A stretch of DNA of 64,000 nucleotides from Alphaproteobacteria bacterium (GTDB lineage: Bacteria; Pseudomonadota; Alphaproteobacteria; Rhizobiales; Rhizobiaceae). The stretch lies in NCBI GenBank assembly GCA_024742485.1, contig JANSYK010000002.1, positions 1,302,001 through 1,366,000 of the forward strand, read 5' to 3'. The position numbers and the translations under genes are program-made. Positions 28,574 through 38,802 of this stretch are shown here, one piece after another (within the stretch, counting starts at the first letter, position 1; every line of letters begins with the position of its first letter). The notes below the pieces were generated by a model. It saw only the letters and a program-made list of their open reading frames with translations, made no database searches and was not told the origin of the DNA.

Positions 28574-29500
28574 TCAATAGGTTTCGATATCGAGAGCGTG
28601 GATCAATTCATCCCGGCGCTGCAGTGCGTCCTTGGCTGCGTCGCCGAGAACTGTGGCCGTTCCGTTGATCAGGCTTTCAACGCAAAAGGCGAATGTCGTG
28701 ATGCTGTTCGACAGGAAGCTGGTCTTGTGGGGCACGAAAATGGCGTGTCTGGCAAATTCGACCAGAGGAGAGCTGGCCCGGTCGGTGATAACCACCGTTT
28801 CAATGCCGGTTTCATGAGCCGCCCTGCATACTTCGATGACCTGCTTCGTGTAGGGACTGCAACTGAAAACGACCAAAACATCCTGCGAGGACATTCCGGC
28901 CAGTCCCTCGGCGGTGCCGAGACCCGGCGCGTCCAGAAGACTGACATCCGAACGGATCATGCCCAGCCCATAGGACAGGAACATGGCCATCGACAGGAAT
29001 TGGCGAACGGCGAAAATCCGGATACGGGGTGACCGCGCCAGCAGATCAACGGTCTCGGCAAATTCGCCGCGATCGAAGCTGTCCGTGAAATAGTCGATGT
29101 TTTTGGTGTTCTCGGAGGCCAACTGGCTGATGCGTTCATCCAGGCCGAAATCGCCACCCTGCAGCGCCTGTTGGGCCTGCCTCGTATAGAAAGATATCGC
29201 CGGGGAGAGATTCTCGCTGAGAAGGATGCTGCGAAACTCGGTGAAACCCGAATATCCCAGATTGCGGGCAAGGCGGCTGAGCGTTGATGGGTTGATACCG
29301 AGCCGTTCGGCAAGGGTGGTGATGGTCAGCAGGGATTGATCGGCGCCGAGTTCCAGAATCTGACCCAGCGCATCCGCTGCCTTTGAACCCAGATTGATGT
29401 CACTTCGGCCCTGCTTGATCGCAACCAGGAGCGATCGCAATTCATCGGCTGAACGCGGTGCTGTTGTCGGAACGCTGTTTTGGGATGTTTTTGCTGTCAT
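28574..29500 (-). CDS. MurR/RpiR family transcriptional regulator
   Basis: A 308-residue regulator. The N-terminal HTH_6 region contains ITTLAERLGINPSTLSRLARNLGYSGFTEFR, and the C-terminal SIS domain (IRIFAVRQFLSMAMFLSYGL; LVVFSCSPYTKQVIEVCRAA) binds a phosphosugar or similar ligand in known members. It is the last gene of an ABC/C45 hydrolase operon; its start overlaps the C45 gene by 59 bases, an unusually long overlap with no better downstream start. It probably binds the twin palindromes upstream of the operon. Confidence 0.88.
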   Translation of the reverse strand: MTAKTSQNSVPTTAPRSADELRSLLVAIKQGRSDINLGSKAADALGQILELGADQSLLTITTLAERLGINPSTLSRLARNLGYSGFTEFRSILLSENLSPAISFYTRQAQQALQGGDFGLDERISQLASENTKNIDYFTDSFDRGEFAETVDLLARSPRIRIFAVRQFLSMAMFLSYGLGMIRSDVSLLDAPGLGTAEGLAGMSSQDVLVVFSCSPYTKQVIEVCRAAHETGIETVVITDRASSPLVEFARHAIFVPHKTSFLSNSITTFAFCVESLINGTATVLGDAAKDALQRRDELIHALDIETY

Positions 29501-30497
29501 AGAGCTCTACTTTTGAGTCCCCGGCATAAAATGTCCAGTCCAGGCTGGATCTGGAGACGCAAAATCTCGCGGAGGCGATGGTGTTTTCATTGTCCGGATC
29601 ATTAGGACTCCGGCGCCAGATCGGCAACCCGTCACCGCCCGTGTCACGCAAAATCTCCATCGGGTTCCGGTTGCGCGCTGTCACAAGCTGTTCGCCGCGC
29701 GCCTGTCTGTCCTGCGAGGATTTGGTGATGATTTGGTTCTTGTGGACCGGATGTTCGAGAACCGCATGGTTCGCATGAACGGATCGTTGCGTCACTTCCC
29801 TTTCGACAAAGCCGCCACCGCCGAATTCGAGGCTGGTCAGTGTCTGTCGACCGGTGTGAGCCAGTGTATAGTGGAACCCGCCGCTCGGCGGCGCCGGTTG
29901 CAGAAGATCGCGAACCTCATCAACGCTGCGGCAACCGAGCATCGCCCGACCGAGAACCATGCGCGGTATGTGCGGCATCACTCCGGTCAGCCTGAGATTG
30001 TTGGCCGTCATCACAAGGCCGCCTCGCGTCATTGCGAATGTGTGTCCGGGTATGGAACCTGGATAGCAAAAGGAGGTAAAATCATCCCGTCCCGCAATTT
30101 CGGCAATGAAGCAATGTCCGTCAAAGAAGGGCAAGCCGTCTTCATTGTGGGCAATGACAATAGTATCGCCAGGCAGTTGAACGGTGGTGCAGCCGTCGGA
30201 TGTGTCGGCAGCCAGATCACCCCGGCAATTCCACGCGAACACATCGTCAAATGGCAGGTCCAGCCCGTCGGCCAGGCCTTCGATCTCGCTGTAAATATTG
30301 GGAAACAGTGATTTGGTCGTGGCCGCCATGCGTGAAATTGCCGGTTGCCGATCGGCCACGACGACGGACTCCCACACATCGCAGGTCAAAAGATGGTCGC
30401 GCACTGCCTGTTGGCCTCGCCGGCCGAGGGCATAACCAATATCGTAGGGTGTCCCTGCAATTCGAACCCAACCCAGGCTCGGGTGATCAATGCACAT
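29442..30497 (-). CDS. C45 family N-terminal-nucleophile hydrolase/acyltransferase
   Basis: A 351-residue protein of the acyl-CoA:6-aminopenicillanate acyltransferase (C45) family. These are made as precursors that self-cleave before a cysteine; here Cys103 in SDGCTTVQL is the predicted nucleophile, followed by HNEDG. The family hydrolyses or forms linear amides such as N-acyl amino compounds. It has no signal peptide, so it probably acts in the cytoplasm on the compound imported by the adjacent polar amino-acid ABC system. It overlaps the ATPase gene by 11 bases. Confidence 0.82.
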   Translation of the reverse strand: MCIDHPSLGWVRIAGTPYDIGYALGRRGQQAVRDHLLTCDVWESVVVADRQPAISRMAATTKSLFPNIYSEIEGLADGLDLPFDDVFAWNCRGDLAADTSDGCTTVQLPGDTIVIAHNEDGLPFFDGHCFIAEIAGRDDFTSFCYPGSIPGHTFAMTRGGLVMTANNLRLTGVMPHIPRMVLGRAMLGCRSVDEVRDLLQPAPPSGGFHYTLAHTGRQTLTSLEFGGGGFVEREVTQRSVHANHAVLEHPVHKNQIITKSSQDRQARGEQLVTARNRNPMEILRDTGGDGLPIWRRSPNDPDNENTIASARFCVSRSSLDWTFYAGDSKVELYDSKNIPKQRSDNSTAFSR

Positions 30498-31215
30498 GAG
30501 CCAGGAAGTCTTTCAGCCGGTCATTGGGCGGGTTGGCAATGATGTCCCTGGGGTTTCCATCAACGGAAATCTTACCGTGTTCCATGAAGATCAGCCGGGT
30601 TCCGACCTGCCGAGCAAAGCCCATTTCATGGGTTACGACAACCATGGTCATGCCCTCGACTGCCAGTTGCTGCATGACACTGAGAACCTCTTGTTTCAGC
30701 TCCGGGTCCAGGGCCGAAGTCGGCTCGTCGAACAGCATGACCTCCGGTTTGACGGCCAGTGCACGGGCGATTGCCACGCGCTGTTGCTGGCCACCGGAAA
30801 GCTCGGCAGGACTGTGATCGGCCTTGTCGCCCAGGCCGACCTTCGCCAGCAGCGCCAGAGCTTCGGTTCGGGCTTGTCTCCTGGATGATCCGCGTGAATG
30901 CCGGGGTCCGAATGCGACATTTTCAACGGCGGTCATCTGTGGAAACAGATTGAATTGCTGGAAGACCATGCCGGCTTCCCGGCGGATATCCTGCAGGGTC
31001 GCCTTGCCGTCCGTCACACTGCGGCCATCGACCAGGAGGTGTCCTCCGGAAATCATCTCAAGGCCGTTGATACAGCGCAACAAGGTGGATTTTCCGGAGC
31101 CGGACGGACCGATCAAAACCACCACCTCGCCTTTCTCGATGGCCAGATCGACTTCGTCGAGCACGGTGAGAGGCCCGAATTTTTTCGTGACCTGCTGAAA
31201 TTCGATAATGCTCAT
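30487..31215 (-). CDS. Polar amino-acid ABC transporter ATP-binding protein
   Basis: A 242-residue GlnQ/HisP-type ATPase: Walker A is [11 protein letters not shown], the Q-loop is [12 protein letters not shown], the signature is [15 protein letters not shown], Walker B is [13 protein letters not shown], and the H-loop is VTHEMGF. It energises import with the adjacent permease and binding protein. It overlaps the permease gene by four bases (ATGA). Confidence 0.93.
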   Translation of the reverse strand: MSIIEFQQVTKKFGPLTVLDEVDLAIEKGEVVVLIGPSGSGKSTLLRCINGLEMISGGHLLVDGRSVTDGKATLQDIRREAGMVFQQFNLFPQMTAVENVAFGPRHSRGSSRRQARTEALALLAKVGLGDKADHSPAELSGGQQQRVAIARALAVKPEVMLFDEPTSALDPELKQEVLSVMQQLAVEGMTMVVVTHEMGFARQVGTRLIFMEHGKISVDGNPRDIIANPPNDRLKDFLAHVH

Positions 31216-31868
31216 AGGATTTTCATCCGTTTTTCGATGAACCGCAGTGCGAGGGTCATTGCGCCGGTCATGATCAGGTAAAAGACCGCGACGGCAGTCC
31301 AGATTTCAACGGCGCGGAAGTTGGCGGCCATGATTTCCTGGCCGGTGCGGGTCAATTCGCCCACGCCGATCACGATGAACAAGGACGTGTCCTTGAGGCT
31401 GACGATATACTGGTTGCCCAATGGTGGGATCAGTCGCCGAAAAGCCACCGGCCCGACAATATAGGCTAGAACTTTCCACGTCGGCAGGCCAAGCGCATAG
31501 CCCGCCTCGCTCAGCCCCTTGTTGACCGACAGAAAGGCGCCCCGGACGATTTCGGCGATATAGGCGCCGGCGTTCAGGACAATGGCCAGCACCGCTGCAA
31601 GGAAGGGGTCGATGCGAATATCGGCAAGAACAGGCAGCGCGAAATACAAAAACATGACCTGCACCACGATCGGCGTGCCGCGGATGATCTCGACATAGAC
31701 AAAGGCGATCGCGTTGAGAAGCACACCGCCATAGGAGCGCATGAGGCCTGCAATTGTCCCCAGAATTGTGCCGCCGACCAGACCAAGCAGCGTAATGATG
31801 ATGGTGACCTTTGCGCCGGTCATCAGTTGAGGAATAAAGTCCAGTATGATCGACCAATCGACCTGCAT
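31212..31868 (-). CDS. Polar amino-acid ABC transporter permease
   Basis: A 218-residue permease of the HisM/GlnP family with about five helices. The family segment [20 protein letters not shown] and the EAA loop region ([25 protein letters not shown]) that docks on the ATPase are both visible. Only one permease gene is present, so it may work as a homodimer. The gene lies between the binding protein and ATPase genes. Confidence 0.92.
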   Translation of the reverse strand: MQVDWSIILDFIPQLMTGAKVTIIITLLGLVGGTILGTIAGLMRSYGGVLLNAIAFVYVEIIRGTPIVVQVMFLYFALPVLADIRIDPFLAAVLAIVLNAGAYIAEIVRGAFLSVNKGLSEAGYALGLPTWKVLAYIVGPVAFRRLIPPLGNQYIVSLKDTSLFIVIGVGELTRTGQEIMAANFRAVEIWTAVAVFYLIMTGAMTLALRFIEKRMKIL

Positions 31869-31928
31869 ATCGTCACCACCGATCAGAGGGAAAGGCGACA
31901 GGCCGCATAACGCGACCTGTCCGGGTCA

Positions 31929-32666
31929 TCAGTTGGTTGGTTTTTCACCGAACCATTTGGCAAAGATCGCGTCGTAGCGACCGTCCGCGCGCATGTTGGC
32001 GAGAGCCTTGTTGACCGGTTCGACCAGTTCGCTGCCCTTGGGAAATCCGATGCCGTACTGATGGGCCTGCATCTGTTCCCCGACGGCCTTGACCTGGCCG
32101 TCGCCGGCGGTGGCGACGTAGTAGAGCACGTTGGGGGTGTCGTGCATGGCGGCGTCTACACGGCCGGTGCGCAGTTCGAGATAGGCATTGTCGATATTGG
32201 GAAACAGGCGAAGTTTTGCCTCGCCCAGATTTTCCTTGGCATAGTCGACAGCCGATGTGCCGGTTTTCATGGCAATGGTTTTGCCGGCAAGGTCTGCCGG
32301 GCCGGTGATGTCGCTGTCGGCGGGCACCATGAGCAGAAAGCCGCTATCGTAGTATCCATCGGAAAAATCGATGACTTCCTTGCGGCTGTCCTTGATCGTG
32401 ATGCCGGCAAGGGCGACGTCGACCTGGTTAGTCTGCAATGCTGGAATGATGCCGTTGAAATCCATCGGCCGCAGCTCGAATTCCCAGTCCAGCTCCTTGG
32501 CAATGGCGTTCCACATATCGATATCAAAGCCCGTATAGGTGTCGCCATCCTTGAATTCGAAGGGAACGAACGCGGTATCCGTGGCCACAATCAGCTTGTC
32601 TGCGGCTGAGGCTGCGCCGGCCAGCAACAGCAGTGCTGACGCGGCAATCGATAAAAACTTTCTCAT
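31929..32666 (-). CDS. Polar amino-acid ABC transporter periplasmic binding protein
   Basis: A 245-residue precursor. The signal peptide [21 protein letters not shown] is followed by a type II binding fold ([36 protein letters not shown]), close to the glutamine-binding protein GlnH. The Asp-rich ligand pocket (GFDIDM, then [13 protein letters not shown]) fits an alpha-amino-acid moiety. Together with the C45 hydrolase, an N-acyl or amide-linked amino compound is a reasonable substrate guess. ATG 32666 has GGGAAC upstream. Confidence 0.9.
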   Translation of the reverse strand: MRKFLSIAASALLLLAGAASAADKLIVATDTAFVPFEFKDGDTYTGFDIDMWNAIAKELDWEFELRPMDFNGIIPALQTNQVDVALAGITIKDSRKEVIDFSDGYYDSGFLLMVPADSDITGPADLAGKTIAMKTGTSAVDYAKENLGEAKLRLFPNIDNAYLELRTGRVDAAMHDTPNVLYYVATAGDGQVKAVGEQMQAHQYGIGFPKGSELVEPVNKALANMRADGRYDAIFAKWFGEKPTN

Positions 32667-32693
32667 GATGAAGTTCCCTATTGTTGGTATCAA

Positions 32694-32737
32694 GCAAAAA
32701 TATTTGCACAAAGAATATATAAAAGCAAATTATTTGC
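32694..32737 (-). promoter_or_regulatory. Twin palindromic operators of the ABC/C45/RpiR operon
   Basis: GCAAAAATATTTGC (32694-32707; arms GCAAA/TTTGC) and GCAAATTATTTGC (32725-32737; arms GCAAAT/ATTTGC around one base) lie just upstream of the binding-protein gene. Their centres are about 30.5 bp apart, close to three helical turns, with a TATATA-rich core between them. RpiR regulators bind such repeats, and the operon encodes one. Confidence 0.7.
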
Positions 32738-32874
32738 ATGCCGGGCTCCATTGGCCAGACAACTCCGCGTAGCGCAGGTGTTCGGTGACCGGGATCATCC
32801 GCATCCACGCAGTTGATATTCAGATGAGTGTTTTGTGCGCCAGGCACCGGGTCTCAGGGCGTCGCCATTGGCGA

Positions 32875-33345
32875 TCAGATATCCGGTCGGGCGAGCATCA
32901 ACCACAAAATTGCGAGAACACCGGCAAAGGCCGGAAAGCCGCAGGCAAACCAGATCCGGAAGAGCCGATCATAGGCGTCGGGTAGGTCTGCAGCGTTTGC
33001 TTGCGCCCGTTGGGCGATGGTTCTCAGCCTGATCTGGATCCAGACGACCGGCAGCCAGAACACGCCGACCATGACATAGAGAGCCAGTGACCACACGAGC
33101 CAGCCCTGCGTGAGCGGCCAGCCCACCATGTGCGCCAACGCAAGACCGGTAATCGGTTGCGCAATGACGGCCGTCGCGGTGAACAGGAGGTCCGCAAACA
33201 CAACGACGGATGCCGTGTGGGCGATGATGGCGGGATTTCTTGTGCGATGGGCCATCAGCATGAAAAACGCAATCCCGGCACCGGTGCCCAACAGGACGCA
33301 CGCGCCGATTACGTGGAGCCAGCGGACCAGAAGAACAAGATCCAT
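32875..33345 (-). CDS. DUF2269 family integral membrane protein
   Basis: A 156-residue protein with four predicted helices (LLVRWLHVIGACVLLGTGAGIAFFML; TQGWLVWSLALYVMVGVFWLPVVWIQIRL). A His in the first helix (RWLHVIG) is typical of DUF2269, and function is unknown. Its ATG overlaps the stop of the SDR gene by one base (TGATG), so it is translationally coupled to it. Confidence 0.8.
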   Translation of the reverse strand: MDLVLLVRWLHVIGACVLLGTGAGIAFFMLMAHRTRNPAIIAHTASVVVFADLLFTATAVIAQPITGLALAHMVGWPLTQGWLVWSLALYVMVGVFWLPVVWIQIRLRTIAQRAQANAADLPDAYDRLFRIWFACGFPAFAGVLAILWLMLARPDI

Positions 33346-34670
33346 CAGCGGGTATCCAACGTGACACGCGCCACCAGTGCCAGCACCACGCCTGGCACGA
33401 TCTTGACGAGCGGGCCCAGCGGATCGGCCCAAAGGTCGGGCACCGCAAGGCTTGCGGAGAGGAGGTACAGGGCGCTTACGGCAACCATCGCAACGCAGGC
33501 GCGGGCAGCATGTTTGCGGACAAGCACCAGCCCGGCGATCGCGATATCGACCAACGACCAGAACACCACACTTGCCATTGCCCAGGAGGGCGGCCAACCG
33601 GCGGCTTCAAGCACACCCGCAGCCATATCGGTTCTCGCAAGGCCCACAAGTCCCGAAATCAGCCAGAAGAAGAACAGGGTGCCGATGATGAAGGGCATCA
33701 GCAGCGCCATGCGCGCAAAGATTCTGTCCTCGATGGTTGCGGGTGACGCAGCCAAAGTATCGTTCAGGCTGGAAAGACTGGCATGTCCAAGACCCTTGAG
33801 CATTGCCGGATCACCGGTGACACCCTCCGAGAGAACCTGGATGGCGGAACGCCTCAGCGGAGAGCGCCAGCCCAAATGGCCCAGCATGTCTGCCACTCTG
33901 CTGATCGGCCACAGCAACCAGGGCGGTGTATTCATCTCCCATCTGGCTGGTGCGAAGCCAAGCCAGGAACGAAATGCCATGATGAGGTCGCGGAGCGTGT
34001 GGGTTTCATCCTCGACAAGATCGCATTCGGTGCCGGGTGGAATCTGTCCATTCAACGCCTTTGAAACGGTCCGGGCAACGTCCGCCACAGACACGGTCTG
34101 TATGGGAGTATTCGCATGGGCCAGGGGCGTGATCAGCGGCACGGCCGCCAGCATTCTCAGCAGCACTGTGCCGCCATAGGCCGTCGAGGCCAGCACCAGT
34201 CCCGGACGAAAGATCCAATATCGGAGATCGGCTTGCCTGACGGCCTGGTCACCCGCGAATTTGCTGCGCATGAAGGCAGTCGTCGCATCGGGCCGGACGC
34301 CAACAGCGGAGATTTGCACGAGACCAACCTCTGCATACTGACACGCCTCAGCCAGTGCCTCCACCATGTCGGAATGGATCATCGTGAGATGGTCATTTGC
34401 CCCGTCCTGAAGAGCGCCCGCGCAATTCACGACCATGTCGATGTCACGCAACAGCGGCTCCCAGGACGCTGCATTGCAAAGCTCGGAAAGGTCTTTGATG
34501 ATCCACCGGGTGTCTGGCAAAACCCGTCGTGCGGTTGCTGCATTCCGGCCAAGCCCGGTGATCGAAAACCCGTCTGCCTGAAGGTGCCGCGCAACGGCTG
34601 AGCCGATCAGCCCGTAGGCACCCAGCACCAGCACGCGGCATCGGCTGATTTCGGTCTCGGCAATCGTCAT
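33345..34670 (-). CDS. SDR/NAD-dependent epimerase-like protein with DoxX-like membrane tail
   Basis: A 441-residue two-part protein. Residues about 10-230 form an atypical short-chain dehydrogenase fold (VLVLGAYGLIGSAVARHLQADGF; VNCAGALQDG). Residues from about 310 contain four hydrophobic helices (ALLMPFIIGTLFFFWLISGLVGL and others) of DoxX-like type. The same fusion occurs as a recurrent family in proteobacteria. A quinone or nucleotide-sugar related redox role is possible but unproven. It lies between the AsmA and DUF2269 genes, all on one strand. Confidence 0.82.
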   Translation of the reverse strand: MTIAETEISRCRVLVLGAYGLIGSAVARHLQADGFSITGLGRNAATARRVLPDTRWIIKDLSELCNAASWEPLLRDIDMVVNCAGALQDGANDHLTMIHSDMVEALAEACQYAEVGLVQISAVGVRPDATTAFMRSKFAGDQAVRQADLRYWIFRPGLVLASTAYGGTVLLRMLAAVPLITPLAHANTPIQTVSVADVARTVSKALNGQIPPGTECDLVEDETHTLRDLIMAFRSWLGFAPARWEMNTPPWLLWPISRVADMLGHLGWRSPLRRSAIQVLSEGVTGDPAMLKGLGHASLSSLNDTLAASPATIEDRIFARMALLMPFIIGTLFFFWLISGLVGLARTDMAAGVLEAAGWPPSWAMASVVFWSLVDIAIAGLVLVRKHAARACVAMVAVSALYLLSASLAVPDLWADPLGPLVKIVPGVVLALVARVTLDTR

Positions 34671-34706
34671 CGCGATCCCGCCTGATCACAATGGAAGCGC
34701 TTTGCC

Positions 34707-36611
34707 TCAATTGCCCAGGATTGGAGAGATGACCGGCGTCGGCCATGAGCCGCCGACAAAGAACTGTATGGCGTTGTTGGTCGTCTCAGGTGCCTCGGTT
34801 TCATCCGTTCCTTCCTGCGTTTCGGGTGGAGTGTCCGATAGCAGGCCCACCAGGGCCAGCCCGCCGCGCTGATAGGGAATGATCCCGGTGATGTCGATCA
34901 GTGCATTTTCACCGACGATCTTGCCGGTGTCGATTTCGGCAAGCCCGTTGGCAAAGCTGGCCTTGAACTCAGCCGAGGCAAAGGCGAAAGAACCGTCCGC
35001 GACGCCACTCAATCCGAAAAACCGCTGATTGGCTGCCAGTTCCCGGAACTGATCAATATCGAAGGACGGTATCGATCCGTCGACTATCGAGATCTCGAAC
35101 ATGCCGTCAAGATCCCGCAGCCCTGTGGCCCAGGTCGGATAGCGCGACGACAGGGCAAGATTCAGCGATGCCTTGCCCTGGGGCAGGGGCCCGCCGACCT
35201 CCAGTGCCCCGAGTGCCGCAGCAAGGTCGATGTCGCGGGCCGAAAACTTCACCTCACCGCCACCCTGGGCACCGCTTTCGGCCAACACGATACGCCCCGC
35301 CAGGCCGCCGCCATAGGCCTCCGCATCACCGATATCGAATACTGCGCGTCCTTCGACAATGCGTGCCGCGGCCGCCAGATTGGTCAGATTGAGCGGGCCA
35401 AGGGTCGCGGACTGGGACGACAGGCGCATATCAAGTGTCAGCTGATGCAGAAAGGAAGTGTCGATCGTTTCGGCAATCTCTTCGCCTGATTGTGGCAGTG
35501 GTGTAAAGGCGCGCAGGAAAGATCCCACGTCAAGGGAATTGAAGGCCAGCGTCCCTGATATGCCGGGCGTGCCGTCCTCAGGATTTTGCACATCGAGCAC
35601 GCCGATGCCGCGATTGCCCTCGAGCTCGATAATCACGTCATTGAGCATCGCGCGGCCATTCTGCATCTGAATTTCAGCTTCCAGAGACAGAGCGCCTATC
35701 GCTTCGCCGGGCTTGATTTCGGTGCCGGCCCACTGGAGTGTTTGCCGCATGGACGGGCTTGCCATGGTCAGGTCACCGGCAAAAAAGGGATTTTCCGAGA
35801 GATTGGCCATACCGTCAAAGGTCACGGTCATCGGTGACGATGCGAGGCTCACACGGGTTTGGGCGCTCTTTTTTGCAAGCAGCAAGAGCGGATCGGCGGA
35901 GTTGATGTCCAGCGCCACGGCTTCACCGCGAAAAATGCCGCGAATGTCGACCCGTAAACCGCCATCGAGGCGAGGCCACCCGATGGTGCCGTTGATCGCT
36001 GTGACTTTCTCTTCCATGCCGGCACCTGGATCGACCCAGGAAAATGTGCCGTTTTGAACCGTCACATTGCCAAGGCGATAGGCAGGAACCGGCCCTGGTT
36101 TGTTACTGTCCTCCGAGGATGTCTCGGCAATCTGCACGGAAATGGCCATGCCCTCTGCGATCCGGCCCGCTTCACTGTTCCAGCTTGTTGTTCCATCGGC
36201 GAATTTTTCCACGGTGAAGATCGGTCTGACCAGGACGAAATTGGAAAAGCTCGGCTCACCGGTCAGCGCCGACAGGATGGAAAAGTCGACAATCATTTCG
36301 TCAGCGAACACGATTGGCTTTGCATCAGGGTACTGGCGTGACGAGACGCTGATTCTGTTCAGTTCGATGCGCGGAACCGGCCAGAAGTGGATTTCCGGAT
36401 TGTCGAGCAGTTCGACCTCATGTCCGGTCCATTCGGAGATATCGCGTTCGAGCCGGTCGCGAACCAGATCCGTAGAGATGGCAAAAGGCAGGGCAACTCC
36501 GGCAATGCCGGCGATCAGTCCCGCCACGACCGCGCCGGCCAATGCCCAGCGTAGCCACCGCCTGCGGTTTGCCCCTTTGCGTTCCAAGCCCGTTCTGCCC
36601 TTCGCTACCAT
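34707..36611 (-). CDS. AsmA family inner-membrane-anchored periplasmic protein
   Basis: About 634 residues. One N-terminal membrane anchor (WLRWALAGAVVAGLIAGIAGVALPFAI) precedes a long periplasmic part with the AsmA pattern (DISEWTGHEVELLDNPEIHFWPVPRIELNRISV near the start; LDLRLSS- and FSARDIDLAAALGAL-like repeats later). AsmA-like proteins form beta-rich grooves linked to lipid transport between membranes. ATG 36611 with GGAG nearby is preferred over a TTG at 36659. It lies 36 bp upstream of the SDR gene, probably in one operon. Confidence 0.85.
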   Translation of the reverse strand: MVAKGRTGLERKGANRRRWLRWALAGAVVAGLIAGIAGVALPFAISTDLVRDRLERDISEWTGHEVELLDNPEIHFWPVPRIELNRISVSSRQYPDAKPIVFADEMIVDFSILSALTGEPSFSNFVLVRPIFTVEKFADGTTSWNSEAGRIAEGMAISVQIAETSSEDSNKPGPVPAYRLGNVTVQNGTFSWVDPGAGMEEKVTAINGTIGWPRLDGGLRVDIRGIFRGEAVALDINSADPLLLLAKKSAQTRVSLASSPMTVTFDGMANLSENPFFAGDLTMASPSMRQTLQWAGTEIKPGEAIGALSLEAEIQMQNGRAMLNDVIIELEGNRGIGVLDVQNPEDGTPGISGTLAFNSLDVGSFLRAFTPLPQSGEEIAETIDTSFLHQLTLDMRLSSQSATLGPLNLTNLAAAARIVEGRAVFDIGDAEAYGGGLAGRIVLAESGAQGGGEVKFSARDIDLAAALGALEVGGPLPQGKASLNLALSSRYPTWATGLRDLDGMFEISIVDGSIPSFDIDQFRELAANQRFFGLSGVADGSFAFASAEFKASFANGLAEIDTGKIVGENALIDITGIIPYQRGGLALVGLLSDTPPETQEGTDETEAPETTNNAIQFFVGGSWPTPVISPILGN

Positions 36612-36849
36612 CAGCTCCACGGTCCGGAGTCCGGTGTCGGTCCCGTGCTCTGAGCTCAATTGGCCCTAGGGGTAAAGTGTCACAGGCTTGAATGCAATTC
36701 GAACCGGATCTTTTCGTTCGGTAGCGTGAACATGTTCGGCGATTCCATTGCCCGGGTTCCGGCTGCATACGACAATATGCGATCCACGCTTTATTTGTTG
36801 CACCGCAGCATGCTAAAGGGTCGGCACCGCATGACTTGGGAGGGACAGT

Positions 36850-38802
36850 ATGCAAGACGATCAACCCTTGTGGGCTCCGGACGCAGACGAAATTGATCGT
36901 GCCGTGATGACCGATTTTGCCAGATTTGGCAGCGAACGCAGCGGCGTTACAATGTCGGACTTCAAGTCTCTTCACCAGTGGTCGGTGTCCGATCGTGAGG
37001 GCTTTTGGTCGGCGGTCTGGGACTATTGCGGTGTGGTTGGCAACAAGGGCGAGACCGTTCTGGAAAATGGCGACGCGATGCCCGGTGCCCGGTTTTTTCC
37101 ACAGGCAAGCCTGAACTTTGCGGAAAACCTGCTGAAAACCGTCGGCGATCATGACGCCATCATTTTCCGGGGTGAGGACAAGGCCGAAGCCAGGATGAGC
37201 TGGAACGCGTTGCACGCGCTTGTCTCCAGATTGCAGCAGGCCATGCTTGATCTTGGAATTGGTCCCGGTGACCGCGTTGCCGCGATGATGCCGAATGTTG
37301 CAGAGACGATCGCCGCGATGCTGGCGGCAGCATCGATTGGAGCCATCTGGTCCTCCTGTTCGCCTGACTTCGGTGACAAAGGCGTGCTTGATCGGTTTGG
37401 CCAGATCGAGCCGAAACTCTTCATTGCTTGCGATGGTTACTGGTACAATGGCAAGCGGCAGGATGTGGCAGACAAACTGGTCGCCGTTGAAGCTGCCCTC
37501 AATCCCTTGAAAACCGTTATTGTCCCTTATGCTGGAGACACGCCGGCCCTGGTCTCGCGTCTCGAAAATGCGGTGTCCCTGGCGGATTTCACCGCGTCCT
37601 TCGAGCCCCGTCCGGTAACCTATACGCGCCTGCCGTTCGACCACCCGCTCTATATACTGTTTTCCTCCGGAACCACGGGTGTTCCCAAATGCATCGTTCA
37701 TTCTGCCGGCGGGACCTTGCTGCAGCATCTCAAGGAGCAGCAGATTCACAGCGGATTACGGCCTGGTGAACGGCTATTCTATTTCACCACCTGTGGCTGG
37801 ATGATGTGGAACTGGCTTGCGTCGGGATTGGCCAGCGGCGTGACCCTGTGTCTTTTCGACGGGTCTCCGTTCTATCCGGATGAAAAGGTTCTGTTCGATT
37901 ATGCGCAGGCGGAAGGGTTTGCCATTTTCGGAACATCGGCAAAATACATCGATGCCGTGCGCAAGTCCGGTTTTGTTCCAAGGGTCACCCATGATCTTTC
38001 GACCGTTCGGATGATGACGTCAACCGGTTCGCCACTTTCTCCAGAAGGTTTCAACTTCGTCTATGAGGGAATCAAGCCCGATATCCATCTGGCCTCCATT
38101 TCCGGTGGAACCGACATCGTTTCCTGTTTCGTTTTCGGTGTTCCGATATTGCCGGTCTGGCGTGGAGAGATACAGGGAGCGGGGCTCGGCATGGATGTCG
38201 ATGTGTGGAACGATGATGGCCAGCCCGTGCGCCAGGAAAAGGGAGAGCTGGTTTGCACCCGCGCATTTCCCTGCATGCCGGTTGGCTTCTGGAACGACCC
38301 GGACGGCGCCAAATACAAGGCGGCCTATTTCGAGCGGTTCGACAATATCTGGTGTCACGGCGACTTTGCCGAATGGACCGAGCACGATGGAATCATCATC
38401 CATGGCCGGTCCGACGCCACGCTCAATCCGGGTGGTGTGCGCATCGGAACGGCAGAGATCTACAACCAGGTGGAGCAGATGGACGAGGTCCTCGAGGCCA
38501 TTTGCATCGGACAGGATTGGCAGGATGATGTCCGGGTGGTGCTGTTTGTGCGTCTGGCAGACGGCGTCGCCCTCGATGAGGACCTGACGAAAAGGATTAA
38601 GATGCGCATCCGGACGGGCGCATCACCCCGCCATGTTCCGGCGGTGATCATTGCGGTGGACGATATTCCGCGCACGAAGTCAGGCAAGATCACCGAGCTT
38701 GCCGTGCGCGATGTCGTTCACGGTCGCCAGGTCAAAAACCAGGAGGCTCTGGCCAATCCGGAAGCCCTGAAGCTTTTTGCGGATCTGGAGGGGCTGAAAT
38801 AG
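36850..38802 (+). CDS. aacS: Acetoacetate-CoA ligase
   Basis: A 650-residue adenylate-forming enzyme that activates acetoacetate to acetoacetyl-CoA with ATP, as in ketone-body or PHB-derived carbon use. The AMP-binding motif is LYILFSSGTTGVPKCIVHSAGG, followed by TTCGWMMWNWLASGLASG, WCHGDFAEWTEHDGIIIHGRSDATLNPGGVRIG and the catalytic lysine segment DDIPRTKSGKITELAVR. The acetoacetyl-CoA synthetase subgroup is suggested by the length and N-terminal WSVSDREGFWSAVWDYCGV. GGGAGG precedes the ATG. A phasin gene in the window fits active PHB metabolism. Confidence 0.92.
   Translation: MQDDQPLWAPDADEIDRAVMTDFARFGSERSGVTMSDFKSLHQWSVSDREGFWSAVWDYCGVVGNKGETVLENGDAMPGARFFPQASLNFAENLLKTVGDHDAIIFRGEDKAEARMSWNALHALVSRLQQAMLDLGIGPGDRVAAMMPNVAETIAAMLAAASIGAIWSSCSPDFGDKGVLDRFGQIEPKLFIACDGYWYNGKRQDVADKLVAVEAALNPLKTVIVPYAGDTPALVSRLENAVSLADFTASFEPRPVTYTRLPFDHPLYILFSSGTTGVPKCIVHSAGGTLLQHLKEQQIHSGLRPGERLFYFTTCGWMMWNWLASGLASGVTLCLFDGSPFYPDEKVLFDYAQAEGFAIFGTSAKYIDAVRKSGFVPRVTHDLSTVRMMTSTGSPLSPEGFNFVYEGIKPDIHLASISGGTDIVSCFVFGVPILPVWRGEIQGAGLGMDVDVWNDDGQPVRQEKGELVCTRAFPCMPVGFWNDPDGAKYKAAYFERFDNIWCHGDFAEWTEHDGIIIHGRSDATLNPGGVRIGTAEIYNQVEQMDEVLEAICIGQDWQDDVRVVLFVRLADGVALDEDLTKRIKMRIRTGASPRHVPAVIIAVDDIPRTKSGKITELAVRDVVHGRQVKNQEALANPEALKLFADLEGLK

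Noticed and set aside
36418-37749. A 443-codon minus-strand frame across the aacS start and the AsmA start
   Set aside because: It overlaps two well-supported proteins and its translation shows no domain.
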